DNA of 64,000 nt from Variovorax sp. PAMC26660 (GCF_014302995.1 NZ_CP060295.1:1488001-1552000); one strand, 5' to 3'; numbered from the stretch's first letter, positions 41,012 through 51,201 are shown. Numbers and translations: made by a program. Notes: generated by a model from the sequence alone, not told the origin.

Positions 41012-44000
41012 TCAGGCGGCAGCGGCCAGCGCGGGTTCGCTGGTGTACGCACGCACCAGCCGCAGCAGTTCTTCTTCCGAGTACGGCTTGCCCAGGTAGT
41101 GGTTCACGCCCAGCGTGCGCGCGTAATCGCGGTGCTTCTCGGCGATGCGCGAGGTGATCATGATGATCGGCAGCTCGGCCAGCGCAGCGTCGGCGCGAAT
41201 GTTGCGGGCCAGGTCGAAGCCGTCCATGCGCGGCATCTCGATGTCCGACAGCACCACGGCGGGCCGTTCCTGCTGCAGGCGTTCGAGCGCCTGCAGGCCG
41301 TCGGCTGCGAGCGACACGCGATAGCCTTCGCGCTGCAGCAGGCGCTGCGTGACGCGGCGCACGGTGATCGAATCATCGACCACCAGCACCAGCGGCACCT
41401 GCGGCGCCACGGGGGCCAGCACCGGCAACGGCTCGTGCGGCGCGCCATGGTCATCGGCCGCGGCGGCATGCGACACCGCCAGTGCGGCGGCCTGACGCAA
41501 GCGCGCCTGTTCGCCATGCACCGAGGCCAGCGCCACCGGGTTGTAGATCAGCGCCACCGCGCCCGACGCCAGCACCGAGATGCCGGCCAGGCCGGGCAGC
41601 CGTGCGAGCTGCGGGCCGAGGTTCTTCACCACGACTTCCTGGTTGCCCAGCACTTCGTCCACGTGCAGCGCGACGCGCTGTGCCGCGCTTCGCACGATGA
41701 CGATGGTGTTGTTCTTGGTGCTCGTGTGTTCGCTGCGGGCCGAAGCCTGCAGCAGCGCGCCGGCCCAGTAGAACGGCACCTGCTCGCTGCCGAAGGGATG
41801 GCTGTTGTGCACGTAGGCCGCTTCGAGGTCGGTCCCGCTCACGCGCTGCACCAGTTCCACCAGATTCGACGGCACGCCGATCGACACCTCACCTGCGCGC
41901 AGCATCACCACGTGCGTCACGGCGGTGGTCAGCGGCAGCACCAGCTTGAAGGTGGTGCCCTGGCCGGAGGCGCTGTGCGTTTCGATGCGGCCGCCGAGCG
42001 CCGCGATCTGCGCGCGCACCACGTCCATGCCGATGCCGCGACCGGAAAGTTCGGAGACCTGGCCGGCGGTCGAGAAGCCGGGCTTGAAGATCAGTTCGGT
42101 GGCTTCGTCGGCCGTCAGTTGCTGGTCGTGCCCCAGCAGGCCGAGTGCGCGGGCGCGCTCGGCGATGCGTTGCTGGTCGAGGCCGGCGCCGTCGTCGCGG
42201 AAGCTCACCGAGACGTCGTTGCCTTCATGGTGCAGGTCGATCACGATCAGGCCGCTGGCGTCCTTGCCGGCCTTCTCGCGCGCCGCCGCGTCCTCGATGC
42301 CGTGCGCCACGCAGTTGCGCAGCAGATGCTCGAAGGCGGGCGTCATCCGGTCGAGCACGCCACGGTCCATTTCGATGGAGCCGCCGACGATGTCCAGGCG
42401 CACCTGCTTGCCGGTGTCCTTCGACGCCTGGCGCACCACGCGGTAGAGGCGGTCGGAGATGCCCTCGAACTCCACCATGCGTGTGCGCAGCAGGCCGCGC
42501 TGCAGCTCACGCGTCTGGCGTGCCTGCACGCTCAGGTCGTCTTCCGTGGCCTGCACCGTCTTTTGCAGCGTGCGCTGCACGGTGGCCACGTCGTTCACCG
42601 ACTCGGCCATCATGCGGGTGAGTTCCTGCACGCGGGTGAATCGGTCGAATTCGAGCGGGTCGAAGCTCTGCTGCGAGTCCTTGGCTTGCGCCAGGCGCGA
42701 CTGCATCTGGCTTTCGGCCTGCACTTCGATGTCGCGCAGTTGTTGGCGCAGGCGGTCCAGGTTGCCCGTGAGGTCGGACAGCGATCCGCGCAGTTGGCCC
42801 AGTTCGGCTTCGAGCCGCGAGCGCGTGATGATGACCTCGCCGGTCTGCGCCACCAGGCGGTCGAGCAGCTGGGTGCGAATGCGCACGGCCTGGCCCGAGG
42901 CGGCACGCAAGGGCGCGAGCAACGCGGGCGCCGGGCGCGGCTGCAGCATCACTGCGGCCGGTTCGCCAGCAGCAGACAGGTCGTCGTCGCTGGTGACCGG
43001 GGCGGCCACGGCGTCGTTCGCCGGCACGCCGGCTTCAGGCGCGACCTGCAGCAGCGAGGTGGCCGCCGCAGAGGCGGTCGCGGTTGCCACCAAATGGGCC
43101 AGCTCGACCTGCGTGGCATCGTCCGCCGCGCGCAACGCGTCGAAGGTGGCTTGCAGGGCGTCCAGGCGCGTGAGCAGTTTCTCGATGTCGGAGCGTTCGG
43201 CGCCCTGGGAACCCAGGACTTCGATCTCGGACTCCATGCGGTGCGCCCGCTCGCCGAGGCGCATGGCGCCCGCCAGACGCGCACTGCCCTTGAGCGTGTG
43301 CAGCGTGCGCAGCACCGAGGCGCGCGGCGCGCTGTCGTCGGGATGATGCGCCCACTGGCGCAGTGCTTCGCCCAGTTGCGGCAGCAGTTCGGCGGCCTCT
43401 TCCTCGAAGATCGGGAACAGGTCGACGTCGACCGCATCGGCCAGGTCGATGGCGTCTTCGGAATCGTCCAGCGCCACGTCGGCCACGCTGTTGCTGACCA
43501 CCACCTGGTGCAGCGGCCGCGCGGCTTCGGCGCGCATGGCCACTTCGGTGGGCATCGGGGCTGCGGCGATGTCGCGCAGCGCCTGCAGCGTTCCTTCGGC
43601 CGGATCGCGCAGGAAGCCGACGGCGAACTGGTGCAGCAGGCGACGCAGCTCGTCGGCCGCAGCGACCAGCACCACGCCCTGTTCACGCGTGCCGCTGCCT
43701 TGCATCTGCAGATGCTGCAGCGCCGATTCGAGCAGACGGGCCATGCCCGACAGGCTGTGGAAGCCGACGGTGGCGGAGCTGCCGGCCAGCGAATGCGCCA
43801 GTGCGACGGTGGAATCAGGCAGGCGTTCGTGCGATTCGAGTGCCCACTCGCCGACGTCGGTGGCCAATTGGCGGGACCATTCGTCGGCTTCGTTGAGGTA
43901 GACGTTGTAGAGCGCGATGCCGATGCGCAGCGGACCGATCACCTTGACCTGGTCTTCAGCGCTGGCTGCGGCAGCGGCCTCTTCTGCTGCGGCTGCGGCT

Positions 44001-47000
44001 GCGGCTGTTGCTGTTGCTGCTGCTGCTGCGGCAGCGACTGTTGCCGCTTCTGCCGCTGCTTGTTGCGCAACCGTCTCAGGTGCTTCTTCGGCAACCTCGA
44101 GGGCGAGGGGCAATTCGGCGGGTGCTTCGACCGGCGCTGCATGCACTTCGGCCGGCGCGACAGCTTCGGCGACAACCAGCGCGGGTTCCGGCTCAGGCAC
44201 TGGTTCGGGCGCCAGCTGCAGTTCGGGCTCCGGTTCGACGACCGGCTCTTCGTGCGGCGGTTGTGCCGCCTCGATGACTTCAAACTCGCCAGCCTCCACG
44301 GGCAGCGGCTCAGGCACCCATTCCAGATCGGGCAGACCGGTGGCGGTCGGCATGGCGGCTTCGATGACGGGCTCGGGCTCCGGCTGGGCCGCAACAGGCT
44401 CCGCGCGCGCCGGCGTTTTCGGGGGCGCCAGGAAATCGAATTCGTCGCCGCTGGGCAATGTCAGCAGCGGAGCAGGCTCGGTGTCGTGCTTCGCCTCGAA
44501 GTCGACGAAGTCGGTCGATGCGAAATCGTCGTCGGTCTCGGGCGCGGCAGGCTTTTCGGGCTCTTGCCACGCCACCATTTCGATGGCCGCCTCGGGTGCC
44601 GCGACTGGCGCGGTGGGCGATTCAAGGAACGACAGGTCGGGCAAGTCCGGCAGTTCCGACAACGGCGTCGGCACGGCCACGGGTGCGGGCGCTTCAGCGG
44701 CGATGTGGCGCGCAGCGACCGCCAGGGCCTCCGCATCGGCCAGTCGCACCGGCGCGGGCACCGGCTCGCCGGCCAGCAGGGCCTGGGCCACGCGGTTGAA
44801 CGGCGCGGCCTGCCACGCGTGCGGCTGGCCCGAGGCGATGGCTTCGACCCATTGGCTGAATTCACGCAACGTTCTTTCGGTGCCGGACAGCAGTTCGGGC
44901 GTGGCGTCACGCTGGTCGGCCAGCCAGGTGTTGACCACCTGTTCGAGCGACCAGGCGGCATCGCCGAAGTCGGTCAGGCCGACCATGCGCGAGCTGCCCT
45001 TGAGCGTGTGGAACGCACGGCGCAGGATGGTGAGTTCTTCGACGTCGTCGGGGTGGCCACCCAGTTCGGCGATGGCGGCCAGGCCGTTCTGCACCACTTC
45101 GCGGGCTTCGTCGAGGAAGATGTTCTGCAGGTCGTCTTCTTCGAGCTCGGTCACCTCGGTGTCGGGCAGCGAGCTCGGGCCGGCGATCTTGGAGGTCCAG
45201 CTTTCGGTCTTGCGGCTGAATTCCTCGATCGGCGACACCTTGGCCTTGCGGCTGGGCGTGGCAAGTGCGGCGAGTTTCGATGCGATCTGCGCGTCGACTT
45301 CCTCGATGCTCAGCACGCTCTCGGCGACCGGTGCCGGACTCGGCGCGGCGCTGTCGGCGGCCACGCTGTCGGTGGCCTGGCGGCCCATGAGCGGCTTGAG
45401 TTCACCGGCTTCGGCGTCGAACACGAACAGGCGCTTGGCCAGCGCGGGCTGGTAGCCCAGCATGTCGATCAGGAAGCCCAATGCGCCGAGGTTGTTGCCC
45501 AGCGCATCGAAGCCAGCCATTTCTTCGGCCGGCGAGGTGCTGACCAACATGGCCTCGACGTCGTCGCGCATGCGCTGCACGGTGTGCGCAGCCTGTTCGA
45601 GGCCGAGCACGGAGAACACACCGCGCATCTGCATCAGTTGCGTCGGCACGGTGCGCAGCAGGCCCTTTTCGGCGGGACGGCGGAAGTACTGGTCAAGCGA
45701 CTTTTCAAGTTCGCTCAGGTGGCTGCGCAGCTCGTCGACCACGGTGCCCATGGTCTGGCGATCGCTCACGCGGCGATACAGGTCTTCCATCCACGGCTCG
45801 AGCGGCTCGGAATGGCCGCCCGCACGCACGCGTTCGATGCGACCGGCGAGTTGCAGGGTACGGGCGGTGAGCTGGGGATCGCTCGGATCGAGGTCTTCGA
45901 GCGCAGCTTCGAGATAAAGCACCGAGGTGGCGACTTCCATCGCAAGCTCGGTGTCGGGCGCCTGGCTGGAACGCACGGACGCTTCGACCGCATGGGTCAG
46001 CGCCTGCACCATCGGCAGGCTCGGCGGATGCAGCTTCTGCAGCGATTCGCCCAGTTGCGCGAAGGTGTCGGCCACCTGGCGCGTGCGGGTGATGTCGCCG
46101 CCCGAGAGCGCCGACCACATTTCCTTGGCGGTCTCGATGCGCTTGCGCGCCTGTGCGAGCACCAGCGGATCGAAGCGGCCGAACTGCTCGACGGTGTAGT
46201 CGATGTGCGGTTCGCTGGCGATGCCCCAGGCGCTGCGCACGGTGCGCAGCGTGGTGGCGTCGTCGCGCGCGGTGGGCACGGCTTGCGCGCAGAAGAACAG
46301 CAGGTCTTGCCCAAGGCGGTCGGACACCACGCTGTCGCCGCGCGCGAGCGTGGCGTACTGCAGCAGCACCCGCGTGGCGGCGCGCTTCACGTAGGCGTCA
46401 GCGGGAATGAGGTTCAGCGCGAGGGCTTCAAAGAAGCCCGCGGCCAGGGTCCAGAAGCTGGCGACGCGGGGCAGCAGCGCGCCGCGTCCGAGCCCCAGGC
46501 ACGTGGCATGCAGCCGCCGCGCGGCCTGCAAGTCGCCGCTCTTGACCAGTTGAAGCACTTCACGGTCGAGCTGCGAACGCACGGCTGGGTCATAGGCAAT
46601 GGCCGCCTGCGTCAACGCAGGCTTGACCTCGACCCAGCGCCACGCGGTGCTCCAGAGGTCGGCCGGATGCACGCGCTCGTTGCCGACCAGTTCCAGCACA
46701 TCGCGGTACTGCGGAAACAGCGCCACCGACGACACGGGCTTGCCGGCCAGCAGGGCGTTGAGGAAGTCGGTGACGGCAAAGCCGGCACGCTCGATCTTGT
46801 GCACCGCGCTGTCGGTGCAGCGTTGCGGATCGGCAATGAAGCCCTGCACCGCGAATTCGATGGCGCCGAGCACCATCGCGGGCGAGGAATGCCCCACCAT
46901 CTGCAGGGCGCCCACGGCCTGGTGCAGTTGCTGGCGGGCCATTTGCAGCGGGCCGCTTTCGGGCTCCGCTGCCGAGCCCACGTCGCGCACGATGCGCCGC

Positions 47001-47125
47001 AACGACTTGCCTACACCGTCGAGGGATTTCTGGATTTCTCCCAGCACCCAGGCCAGCGGCCCAAGATCTTCGGTGGCCGGCATGTTGCCGGCGAGAGGGG
47101 CCGTGGCAGGGGTTTGGATCGACAC
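41012..47125 (-). CDS. pilL: ChpA/PilL-type hybrid CheA histidine kinase
   Basis: A 2037-residue kinase for type IV pilus chemosensing. Approximate layout: a long helical N-terminal region without intact Hpt motifs (1-650), then phosphotransfer domains with HTLKGSSRMVG (about 707), HSLAGSSATVG (about 1111) and HTLKGSARLAG (about 1275). A Pro/Glu/Ala-rich linker including poly-Ala lies near 870-1085. The CheA dimer and ATPase domain has HLLRNCVAHGIED near 1605 and GRGIGMDVVRAQIAALGGRI near 1695, followed by CheW (about 1740-1875) and a receiver with VLSDIEMPRMDGFDL near 1960. It phosphorylates PilG and PilH. It is the last gene of the pil cluster, 28 bases from pilJ. Confidence 0.95.
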   Translation of the reverse strand: MSIQTPATAPLAGNMPATEDLGPLAWVLGEIQKSLDGVGKSLRRIVRDVGSAAEPESGPLQMARQQLHQAVGALQMVGHSSPAMVLGAIEFAVQGFIADPQRCTDSAVHKIERAGFAVTDFLNALLAGKPVSSVALFPQYRDVLELVGNERVHPADLWSTAWRWVEVKPALTQAAIAYDPAVRSQLDREVLQLVKSGDLQAARRLHATCLGLGRGALLPRVASFWTLAAGFFEALALNLIPADAYVKRAATRVLLQYATLARGDSVVSDRLGQDLLFFCAQAVPTARDDATTLRTVRSAWGIASEPHIDYTVEQFGRFDPLVLAQARKRIETAKEMWSALSGGDITRTRQVADTFAQLGESLQKLHPPSLPMVQALTHAVEASVRSSQAPDTELAMEVATSVLYLEAALEDLDPSDPQLTARTLQLAGRIERVRAGGHSEPLEPWMEDLYRRVSDRQTMGTVVDELRSHLSELEKSLDQYFRRPAEKGLLRTVPTQLMQMRGVFSVLGLEQAAHTVQRMRDDVEAMLVSTSPAEEMAGFDALGNNLGALGFLIDMLGYQPALAKRLFVFDAEAGELKPLMGRQATDSVAADSAAPSPAPVAESVLSIEEVDAQIASKLAALATPSRKAKVSPIEEFSRKTESWTSKIAGPSSLPDTEVTELEEDDLQNIFLDEAREVVQNGLAAIAELGGHPDDVEELTILRRAFHTLKGSSRMVGLTDFGDAAWSLEQVVNTWLADQRDATPELLSGTERTLREFSQWVEAIASGQPHAWQAAPFNRVAQALLAGEPVPAPVRLADAEALAVAARHIAAEAPAPVAVPTPLSELPDLPDLSFLESPTAPVAAPEAAIEMVAWQEPEKPAAPETDDDFASTDFVDFEAKHDTEPAPLLTLPSGDEFDFLAPPKTPARAEPVAAQPEPEPVIEAAMPTATGLPDLEWVPEPLPVEAGEFEVIEAAQPPHEEPVVEPEPELQLAPEPVPEPEPALVVAEAVAPAEVHAAPVEAPAELPLALEVAEEAPETVAQQAAAEAATVAAAAAAATATAAAAAAAEEAAAAASAEDQVKVIGPLRIGIALYNVYLNEADEWSRQLATDVGEWALESHERLPDSTVALAHSLAGSSATVGFHSLSGMARLLESALQHLQMQGSGTREQGVVLVAAADELRRLLHQFAVGFLRDPAEGTLQALRDIAAAPMPTEVAMRAEAARPLHQVVVSNSVADVALDDSEDAIDLADAVDVDLFPIFEEEAAELLPQLGEALRQWAHHPDDSAPRASVLRTLHTLKGSARLAGAMRLGERAHRMESEIEVLGSQGAERSDIEKLLTRLDALQATFDALRAADDATQVELAHLVATATASAAATSLLQVAPEAGVPANDAVAAPVTSDDDLSAAGEPAAVMLQPRPAPALLAPLRAASGQAVRIRTQLLDRLVAQTGEVIITRSRLEAELGQLRGSLSDLTGNLDRLRQQLRDIEVQAESQMQSRLAQAKDSQQSFDPLEFDRFTRVQELTRMMAESVNDVATVQRTLQKTVQATEDDLSVQARQTRELQRGLLRTRMVEFEGISDRLYRVVRQASKDTGKQVRLDIVGGSIEMDRGVLDRMTPAFEHLLRNCVAHGIEDAAAREKAGKDASGLIVIDLHHEGNDVSVSFRDDGAGLDQQRIAERARALGLLGHDQQLTADEATELIFKPGFSTAGQVSELSGRGIGMDVVRAQIAALGGRIETHSASGQGTTFKLVLPLTTAVTHVVMLRAGEVSIGVPSNLVELVQRVSGTDLEAAYVHNSHPFGSEQVPFYWAGALLQASARSEHTSTKNNTIVIVRSAAQRVALHVDEVLGNQEVVVKNLGPQLARLPGLAGISVLASGAVALIYNPVALASVHGEQARLRQAAALAVSHAAAADDHGAPHEPLPVLAPVAPQVPLVLVVDDSITVRRVTQRLLQREGYRVSLAADGLQALERLQQERPAVVLSDIEMPRMDGFDLARNIRADAALAELPIIMITSRIAEKHRDYARTLGVNHYLGKPYSEEELLRLVRAYTSEPALAAAA

Positions 47126-47153
47126 GTTGGGTGCTCGCCGTTCTTATCTTTTG

Positions 47154-49472
47154 TCAGGCAATCTTGAAACGGGCTACCGAGCGGCGCAGCTCTTCGGCCA
47201 TCTGCGACAGTTCGCGCACCTGCTGTGCCGTGGTCCGCGTACCTTCTCCGGTCTGCTCGGTCACCGCAAAAATGTGCTGGATGTTCGCGGCCACCACGTT
47301 GGCCGAATCGGCTTCGCGGGAGGCGGATTGCGAAATCTGCTCAATGAGGTCTGCCAGGCGGCGCGACACGCGGTCAATCTCGGTCAGCGCGGTACCCGCG
47401 TTGTCGGACAGCTTGGCCCCTTCGACCACACCCTGCGTGGAGCGCTCCATGGCGCCCACGGCATCCTGGGTGTCGGTCTGAATAGCCTTCACCAGCGCAG
47501 AAATCTGGCGCGTGGCATCTGCGGAGCGTTCAGCCAGTCGCTGCACTTCTTCCGCCACCACCGAGAAGCCTCGACCGGCTTCACCGGCCGATGCGGCCTG
47601 GATGGCAGCGTTGAGCGCCAGCACGTTCGTCTGTTCGGTAATGTCCGAGATCAGCTCGGTGATTTCGCCAATCTCTTGCGACGATTCGCCCAGGCGCTTG
47701 ATCCGCTTGGAGGTTTCCTGGATCTGGTCGCGGATGGAGTTCATACCGCCGATGGCGTTCTGCACGGCCTGCAGACCCGACGATGCAGCTTGCAGCGACT
47801 GGCGCGCCACCGTGGCGGACTCTTGCGCTTGCGTGGACACGCCGTTGATTCGCTCGGCCATGGTCAGCACCGACTGGCCGGTTTCGCGAATTTCGCGCAG
47901 CTGTTCGGTCGAGGCGGCGAGCAGTTCTGTCGAGGTGCTTTCCACCTGCGACGTCGTCTGTGCCACGCGGGTTGCCGTGTTCTGCACGTTGCCCACCAGC
48001 AAACGCAGTTCTTCCACCGTGTAGTTCACCGAGTCGGCAATGGCGCCGGTGATGTCCTCGGTCACGGTGGCTTCCTGCGTCAGGTCGCCTTCGGCCACTG
48101 TCTGCAGTTCGTTCATCAGCCGAAGAATGGCGGCCTGGTTGGCGTTGTTGACGCGGCCCGCTTCTTCGGAGGTCTGCTCCGCAGCCAGACGTTCGCGTTC
48201 GGCGTTGGCGGCACGTTCGCGGCCTTCGCGCACCTGCACGAAACCGATGGCGCCGGCCAGAGCCAGGGCCGCCAGCGACAGCACGAACAGCAGCACGATG
48301 GTGCCGGCGCCCAGGCCGGTGCGGGCGGACAGCTTGTCCTGCAGGTCGCCGAGCGACTTACGCAGCGGCTCGCTGTCGGTCAGGATGGAAGCCTGCGCTT
48401 CACGTGCGGCGACCAGACCTTGCAGGTTGCCCAGAATGGCCGAAGCCTGCGTGCGCATCTGCTCGTAGGTCTTCAGGATGGCTTCGAGCTGCTGGCGGGT
48501 CTGCGGGTCTTTCGAGCCGGGGAAGCGCTGCTGCGCATTGCCGTCGAGCAGGCCACGGGTGGTTTCCTGGAAGGTGTTCAAGTCCTTGCCGAGCAGGAAC
48601 ACGGCGTCGGGGTTCACACCCTCGACCGTGAAGAACTCGTTGGTCGACTTGCCGATGCGCTGCGTCAGCATCACGAGCTGGCCGGCGGCCGAGATTTCAG
48701 GCAGCGTGGCGTTCTGCTGCATCTTCAGCGAAGCGACGGTTTCCGTCATTTCGAGCAGCGTGGACGACTGCTGGTTGATGTCGCGCAAGGCGGCACCCAC
48801 CTGGGTCAGGATCTGGCGCTGGGCCAGCACGGCCTTGGCGCTGGCATCGGCACGAGCGACCAGGGGATTGATCTTGTTCATCTCCTCGTCGTACTGGTTG
48901 CCCACACGTTCGAGGCGCAGGGCATCGTCGCCGTTGGTCAGGCCCGACACGCGGCGCGAGAGGTCGTCGGCGCTGTCCTTCACTTCGACGAACGCCGAGG
49001 CGCTGCCGACGAGGGCCTGGGAGATCGACTTGGCAAGACGCTGCGACTGCATCAGCGACTGGCCGGTGGCCGCCACCTGTTGGGCCAGGCGTTCCGCGCG
49101 AAGAATGGCGGAGCCGGCCACCAGCAGCAGCAACAGCACCACGACGGCCAGCATGATGGCCAGGATCCGTTGCTGTCTCGCGGGGTTCGCGCCGATGCGG
49201 CCGCCCCCGGCCTGCGGTACGGCGTCGAGTCCCGCGGCACCCGGCTCGTTGGCGGCATCGCCGCCGCCCAGCAGGGCCGGGTCGCCGAAGCCGGTATCGG
49301 CAGGTGCGGCGGAGGCGCTTGCGCCCTTGGCCAGCCGCACGGTTTTCTCGTCCGGAGCCTGAACCGTATCGACATCGTCGAGCGATATCGAACCGGAGCC
49401 GTCGACGCGGGCCTTGTCGTTCCCGTTGCTCACGGGCAGTAATTTCTTGAACTTGTCGGCGATCGAGCTCAC
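47154..49472 (-). CDS. pilJ: PilJ-type methyl-accepting chemotaxis protein
   Basis: A 772-residue receptor of the Pil-Chp twitching system. The first 100 residues are cytoplasmic and disordered; TM1 is near 103-123 (ILAIMLAVVVLLLLLVAGSA) and TM2 near 385-405 (TIVLLFVLSLAALALAGAIG). Between them is the periplasmic region with two PilJ-like four-helix repeats. A HAMP-like segment and the signalling tip follow: VLALNAAIQAASAGEAGRGF and VVAEEVQRLAERSADATRQI. It transmits surface or pilin signals to PilL through PilI. PilJ homologues are found in twitching Betaproteobacteria and Pseudomonas. No methylesterase or methyltransferase gene is adjacent. Confidence 0.95.
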   Translation of the reverse strand: MSSIADKFKKLLPVSNGNDKARVDGSGSISLDDVDTVQAPDEKTVRLAKGASASAAPADTGFGDPALLGGGDAANEPGAAGLDAVPQAGGGRIGANPARQQRILAIMLAVVVLLLLLVAGSAILRAERLAQQVAATGQSLMQSQRLAKSISQALVGSASAFVEVKDSADDLSRRVSGLTNGDDALRLERVGNQYDEEMNKINPLVARADASAKAVLAQRQILTQVGAALRDINQQSSTLLEMTETVASLKMQQNATLPEISAAGQLVMLTQRIGKSTNEFFTVEGVNPDAVFLLGKDLNTFQETTRGLLDGNAQQRFPGSKDPQTRQQLEAILKTYEQMRTQASAILGNLQGLVAAREAQASILTDSEPLRKSLGDLQDKLSARTGLGAGTIVLLFVLSLAALALAGAIGFVQVREGRERAANAERERLAAEQTSEEAGRVNNANQAAILRLMNELQTVAEGDLTQEATVTEDITGAIADSVNYTVEELRLLVGNVQNTATRVAQTTSQVESTSTELLAASTEQLREIRETGQSVLTMAERINGVSTQAQESATVARQSLQAASSGLQAVQNAIGGMNSIRDQIQETSKRIKRLGESSQEIGEITELISDITEQTNVLALNAAIQAASAGEAGRGFSVVAEEVQRLAERSADATRQISALVKAIQTDTQDAVGAMERSTQGVVEGAKLSDNAGTALTEIDRVSRRLADLIEQISQSASREADSANVVAANIQHIFAVTEQTGEGTRTTAQQVRELSQMAEELRRSVARFKIA

Positions 49473-49514
49473 GGTCGGTCCTTCAGGTGGTTGCCGGTAC
49501 GGCGTGCCGAAGCA

Positions 49515-50051
49515 CTACGCACCAATACTCAAAAACTGGGGTTGCTGCGAAAGCGCCTGCAGGTTGACTTCCTGCCAGCGCTCTCCTGCCGCGTCGGTGT
49601 ACAGATGCCCGTGCCAGGCAGGTGCTTCTGCGCCCGGAGCCTCGGAGGCCGTGAAGGCCTCCGCGCCCCGCAACCCCGCCAGTCGATCGACCAGCAATGC
49701 GCAGTTGACTTCGAGCAGCTCGTTGAAAGCAACGAGCCGCGACTGGATGCGCGTCGCCTCGGTGGTGGCCGCTACGCCGCCCGATGCGCCTGCGGCAAAT
49801 GCCGACAGCTGCACCACGCCATAGAGGCCGCCGCGCAGGTTGGCCACGCCAAGGAACCAGGGCTCCGTGTAGGGCACTGGCTGCGGTGGCGTCCAGGGAA
49901 AGATTTCGCCGGCATGGCCTAGCGGAAAGAGGTACTTGCCCTCGCCCGCCTCGACCGCCAGCCACGTCGCAGCCACGCCCGTCGTGCGCGCAGCCTGCAG
50001 ACGGCTCGCCAGCCGGGACTGGAAGGCTCTCAGAGCATCGCGATTCGCCAT
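49515..50051 (-). CDS. pilI: PilI, CheW-like coupling protein
   Basis: A 178-residue CheW-fold adaptor of the Pil-Chp system that links the receptor PilJ to the PilL kinase. It reads ESRLASRLQAARTTG-like at the start, then WLAVEAGEGKYLFPLGHAGE, the CheW-specific LPYTEPWFLGVANLRGGLYG (family W-x-x-G-x-x-N-x-R-G), and ends with INLQALSQQPQFL-type sequence. The order pilG-pilH-pilI-pilJ-pilL is the established one. It starts 19 bases from pilH and ends 42 bases before pilJ. Confidence 0.92.
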   Translation of the reverse strand: MANRDALRAFQSRLASRLQAARTTGVAATWLAVEAGEGKYLFPLGHAGEIFPWTPPQPVPYTEPWFLGVANLRGGLYGVVQLSAFAAGASGGVAATTEATRIQSRLVAFNELLEVNCALLVDRLAGLRGAEAFTASEAPGAEAPAWHGHLYTDAAGERWQEVNLQALSQQPQFLSIGA

Positions 50052-50070
50052 GGACTGGGCTGGCCTTCGC

Positions 50071-50436
50071 TCAGGCCAGCGCGCTGATCTTGGACATCAG
50101 ATCGGCCGCATTGACCGGCTTCACGATGTAGTCGCGTGCGCCCTGGCGCATGCCCCAGACGCGGTCGGTTTCCTGGTTCTTGCTGGTGCACAGGATGATC
50201 GGGATCGCGGCGTACTTCGGATCGCGGGCGATGGCGCGCGTGAGCTGAAAGCCGTTCTGGCCGGGCATCACGACGTCCATGAGGATCAGATCGGGCTGAT
50301 CTTCCTCGAGGCGGCGCATGGCGTCGTCGGCGTTTTCGGCGGTCTTCACGGCAAAGCCGTTTTTCTGGAGGAGGTCGGTCAAGAACACCAATTCAGTCTT
50401 GGAGTCGTCGACGACGAGGATTTTTCGAATAGGCAT
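50071..50436 (-). CDS. pilH: PilH, single-domain response regulator
   Basis: A 121-residue receiver domain. Acidic pocket residues are in ILVVDDSKTELVF, and the phosphorylation site is the Asp of LILMDVVMPGQNGFQL. The conserved Thr/Ser is in IPIILCTSKNQETD, and the Lys is in DYIVKPVNAADL. Together with PilG it receives phosphate from PilL; in Pseudomonas PilH acts as a phosphate sink or retraction regulator. Its start codon overlaps the pilG stop (TAATG), so the two are translated together. Confidence 0.93.
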   Translation of the reverse strand: MPIRKILVVDDSKTELVFLTDLLQKNGFAVKTAENADDAMRRLEEDQPDLILMDVVMPGQNGFQLTRAIARDPKYAAIPIILCTSKNQETDRVWGMRQGARDYIVKPVNAADLMSKISALA

Positions 50437-50834
50437 TACTGCGCTTCCTGTTGAACGATGCCAAACTGCTGCACGGCCTGCAGCAGTTGGTCTTTGGTGA
50501 AAGGCTTGGTCAGGTAGTCCTGGGAGCCGACCATGCGGCCGCGTGCCTTGTCGAATACACCGTCTTTCGACGACAGCATGACGACCGGAACGTTGGAAAA
50601 GTGGGCATTGCGCTTGATGATGGCGCAGGTCTGGTAGCCGTCGAGACGCGGCATCAGGATGTCGCAGAAAATCAGATGCGGCTTGTGGTCGTTAACCTTG
50701 GAGAGCGCGTCGAATCCGTCTTCCGCCAGAAGAACCTCGTGCCCACCCTGCTTCAGAAATATCTCGGCACTGCGCCGGATGGTGTTGCTGTCGTCGATGA
50801 CGAGCACCTTGTAACCTGATCCATTCGGGCCCAT
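50436..50834 (-). CDS. pilG: PilG, single-domain response regulator
   Basis: A 132-residue receiver domain, slightly longer than PilH. Acidic pair in VLVIDDSNTIRRSAEIFLKQ, phosphorylation Asp in LIFCDILMPRLDGYQTC, Ser in VVMLSSKDGVFDK, Lys in DYLTKPFTKDQLL. The S-K-D-G-V-F-D-K-A-R-G motif distinguishes PilG. It controls type IV pilus extension through downstream effectors. First gene of the cluster; the promoter should lie in 50835-50918, between it and the rubredoxin gene on the same strand. Confidence 0.94.
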   Translation of the reverse strand: MGPNGSGYKVLVIDDSNTIRRSAEIFLKQGGHEVLLAEDGFDALSKVNDHKPHLIFCDILMPRLDGYQTCAIIKRNAHFSNVPVVMLSSKDGVFDKARGRMVGSQDYLTKPFTKDQLLQAVQQFGIVQQEAQ

Positions 50835-50918
50835 TGCAAACGCTCCTGCTCATGAGACTTGGTAGCCCGCCGCGCCGAACACCGACGCAGACCGCGTAGC
50901 TCTATCTATGCCATGCTT

Positions 50919-51089
50919 TCAGATTTCAACCATTTCGAAGTCTTCCTTGCGCGCACCGCACTCAGGACAGGTCCAGTTCATCGGCACATCGGCCCAGGCC
51001 GTGCCTGCCGCGATGCCGTCTTCTGGTACACCAACCGCTTCGTCATAGATCCACCCACAAATCAGGCACATCCAAGTTTTCGTATTCAT
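50919..51089 (-). CDS. Rubredoxin
   Basis: A 56-residue iron protein with the two C-x-x-C-G iron loops [15 protein letters not shown] and [14 protein letters not shown], the complete rubredoxin signature. It carries single electrons, often to alkane hydroxylases or to oxidative stress reductases. The start is the ATG at 51089 (MNTKTWMC), which gives the family's standard length; a start at 51122 or 51113 would add 8 to 11 residues. It is divergent from thiD. This rubredoxin-thiD-hemL neighbourhood is widespread in Burkholderiales. Confidence 0.95.
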   Translation of the reverse strand: MNTKTWMCLICGWIYDEAVGVPEDGIAAGTAWADVPMNWTCPECGARKEDFEMVEI

Positions 51090-51201
51090 CGGGAGCTTAA
51101 AGTCCTTGTTCATTAAATGCAACGAGTGTATCTATGCGTATCTCACTGGCCGACCGTAAACGTCGCGCCTATGCCACCATCCAGGGGATTCCGCACGGCG
51201 T

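Noticed and set aside
41099-47167. Plus-strand open frame of about 2022 codons antisense to pilL
   Set aside because: Long antisense frames arise from strong third-position G/C bias. The translation is His/Gln/Arg-rich low complexity with no domains, while the minus strand has clear kinase motifs.
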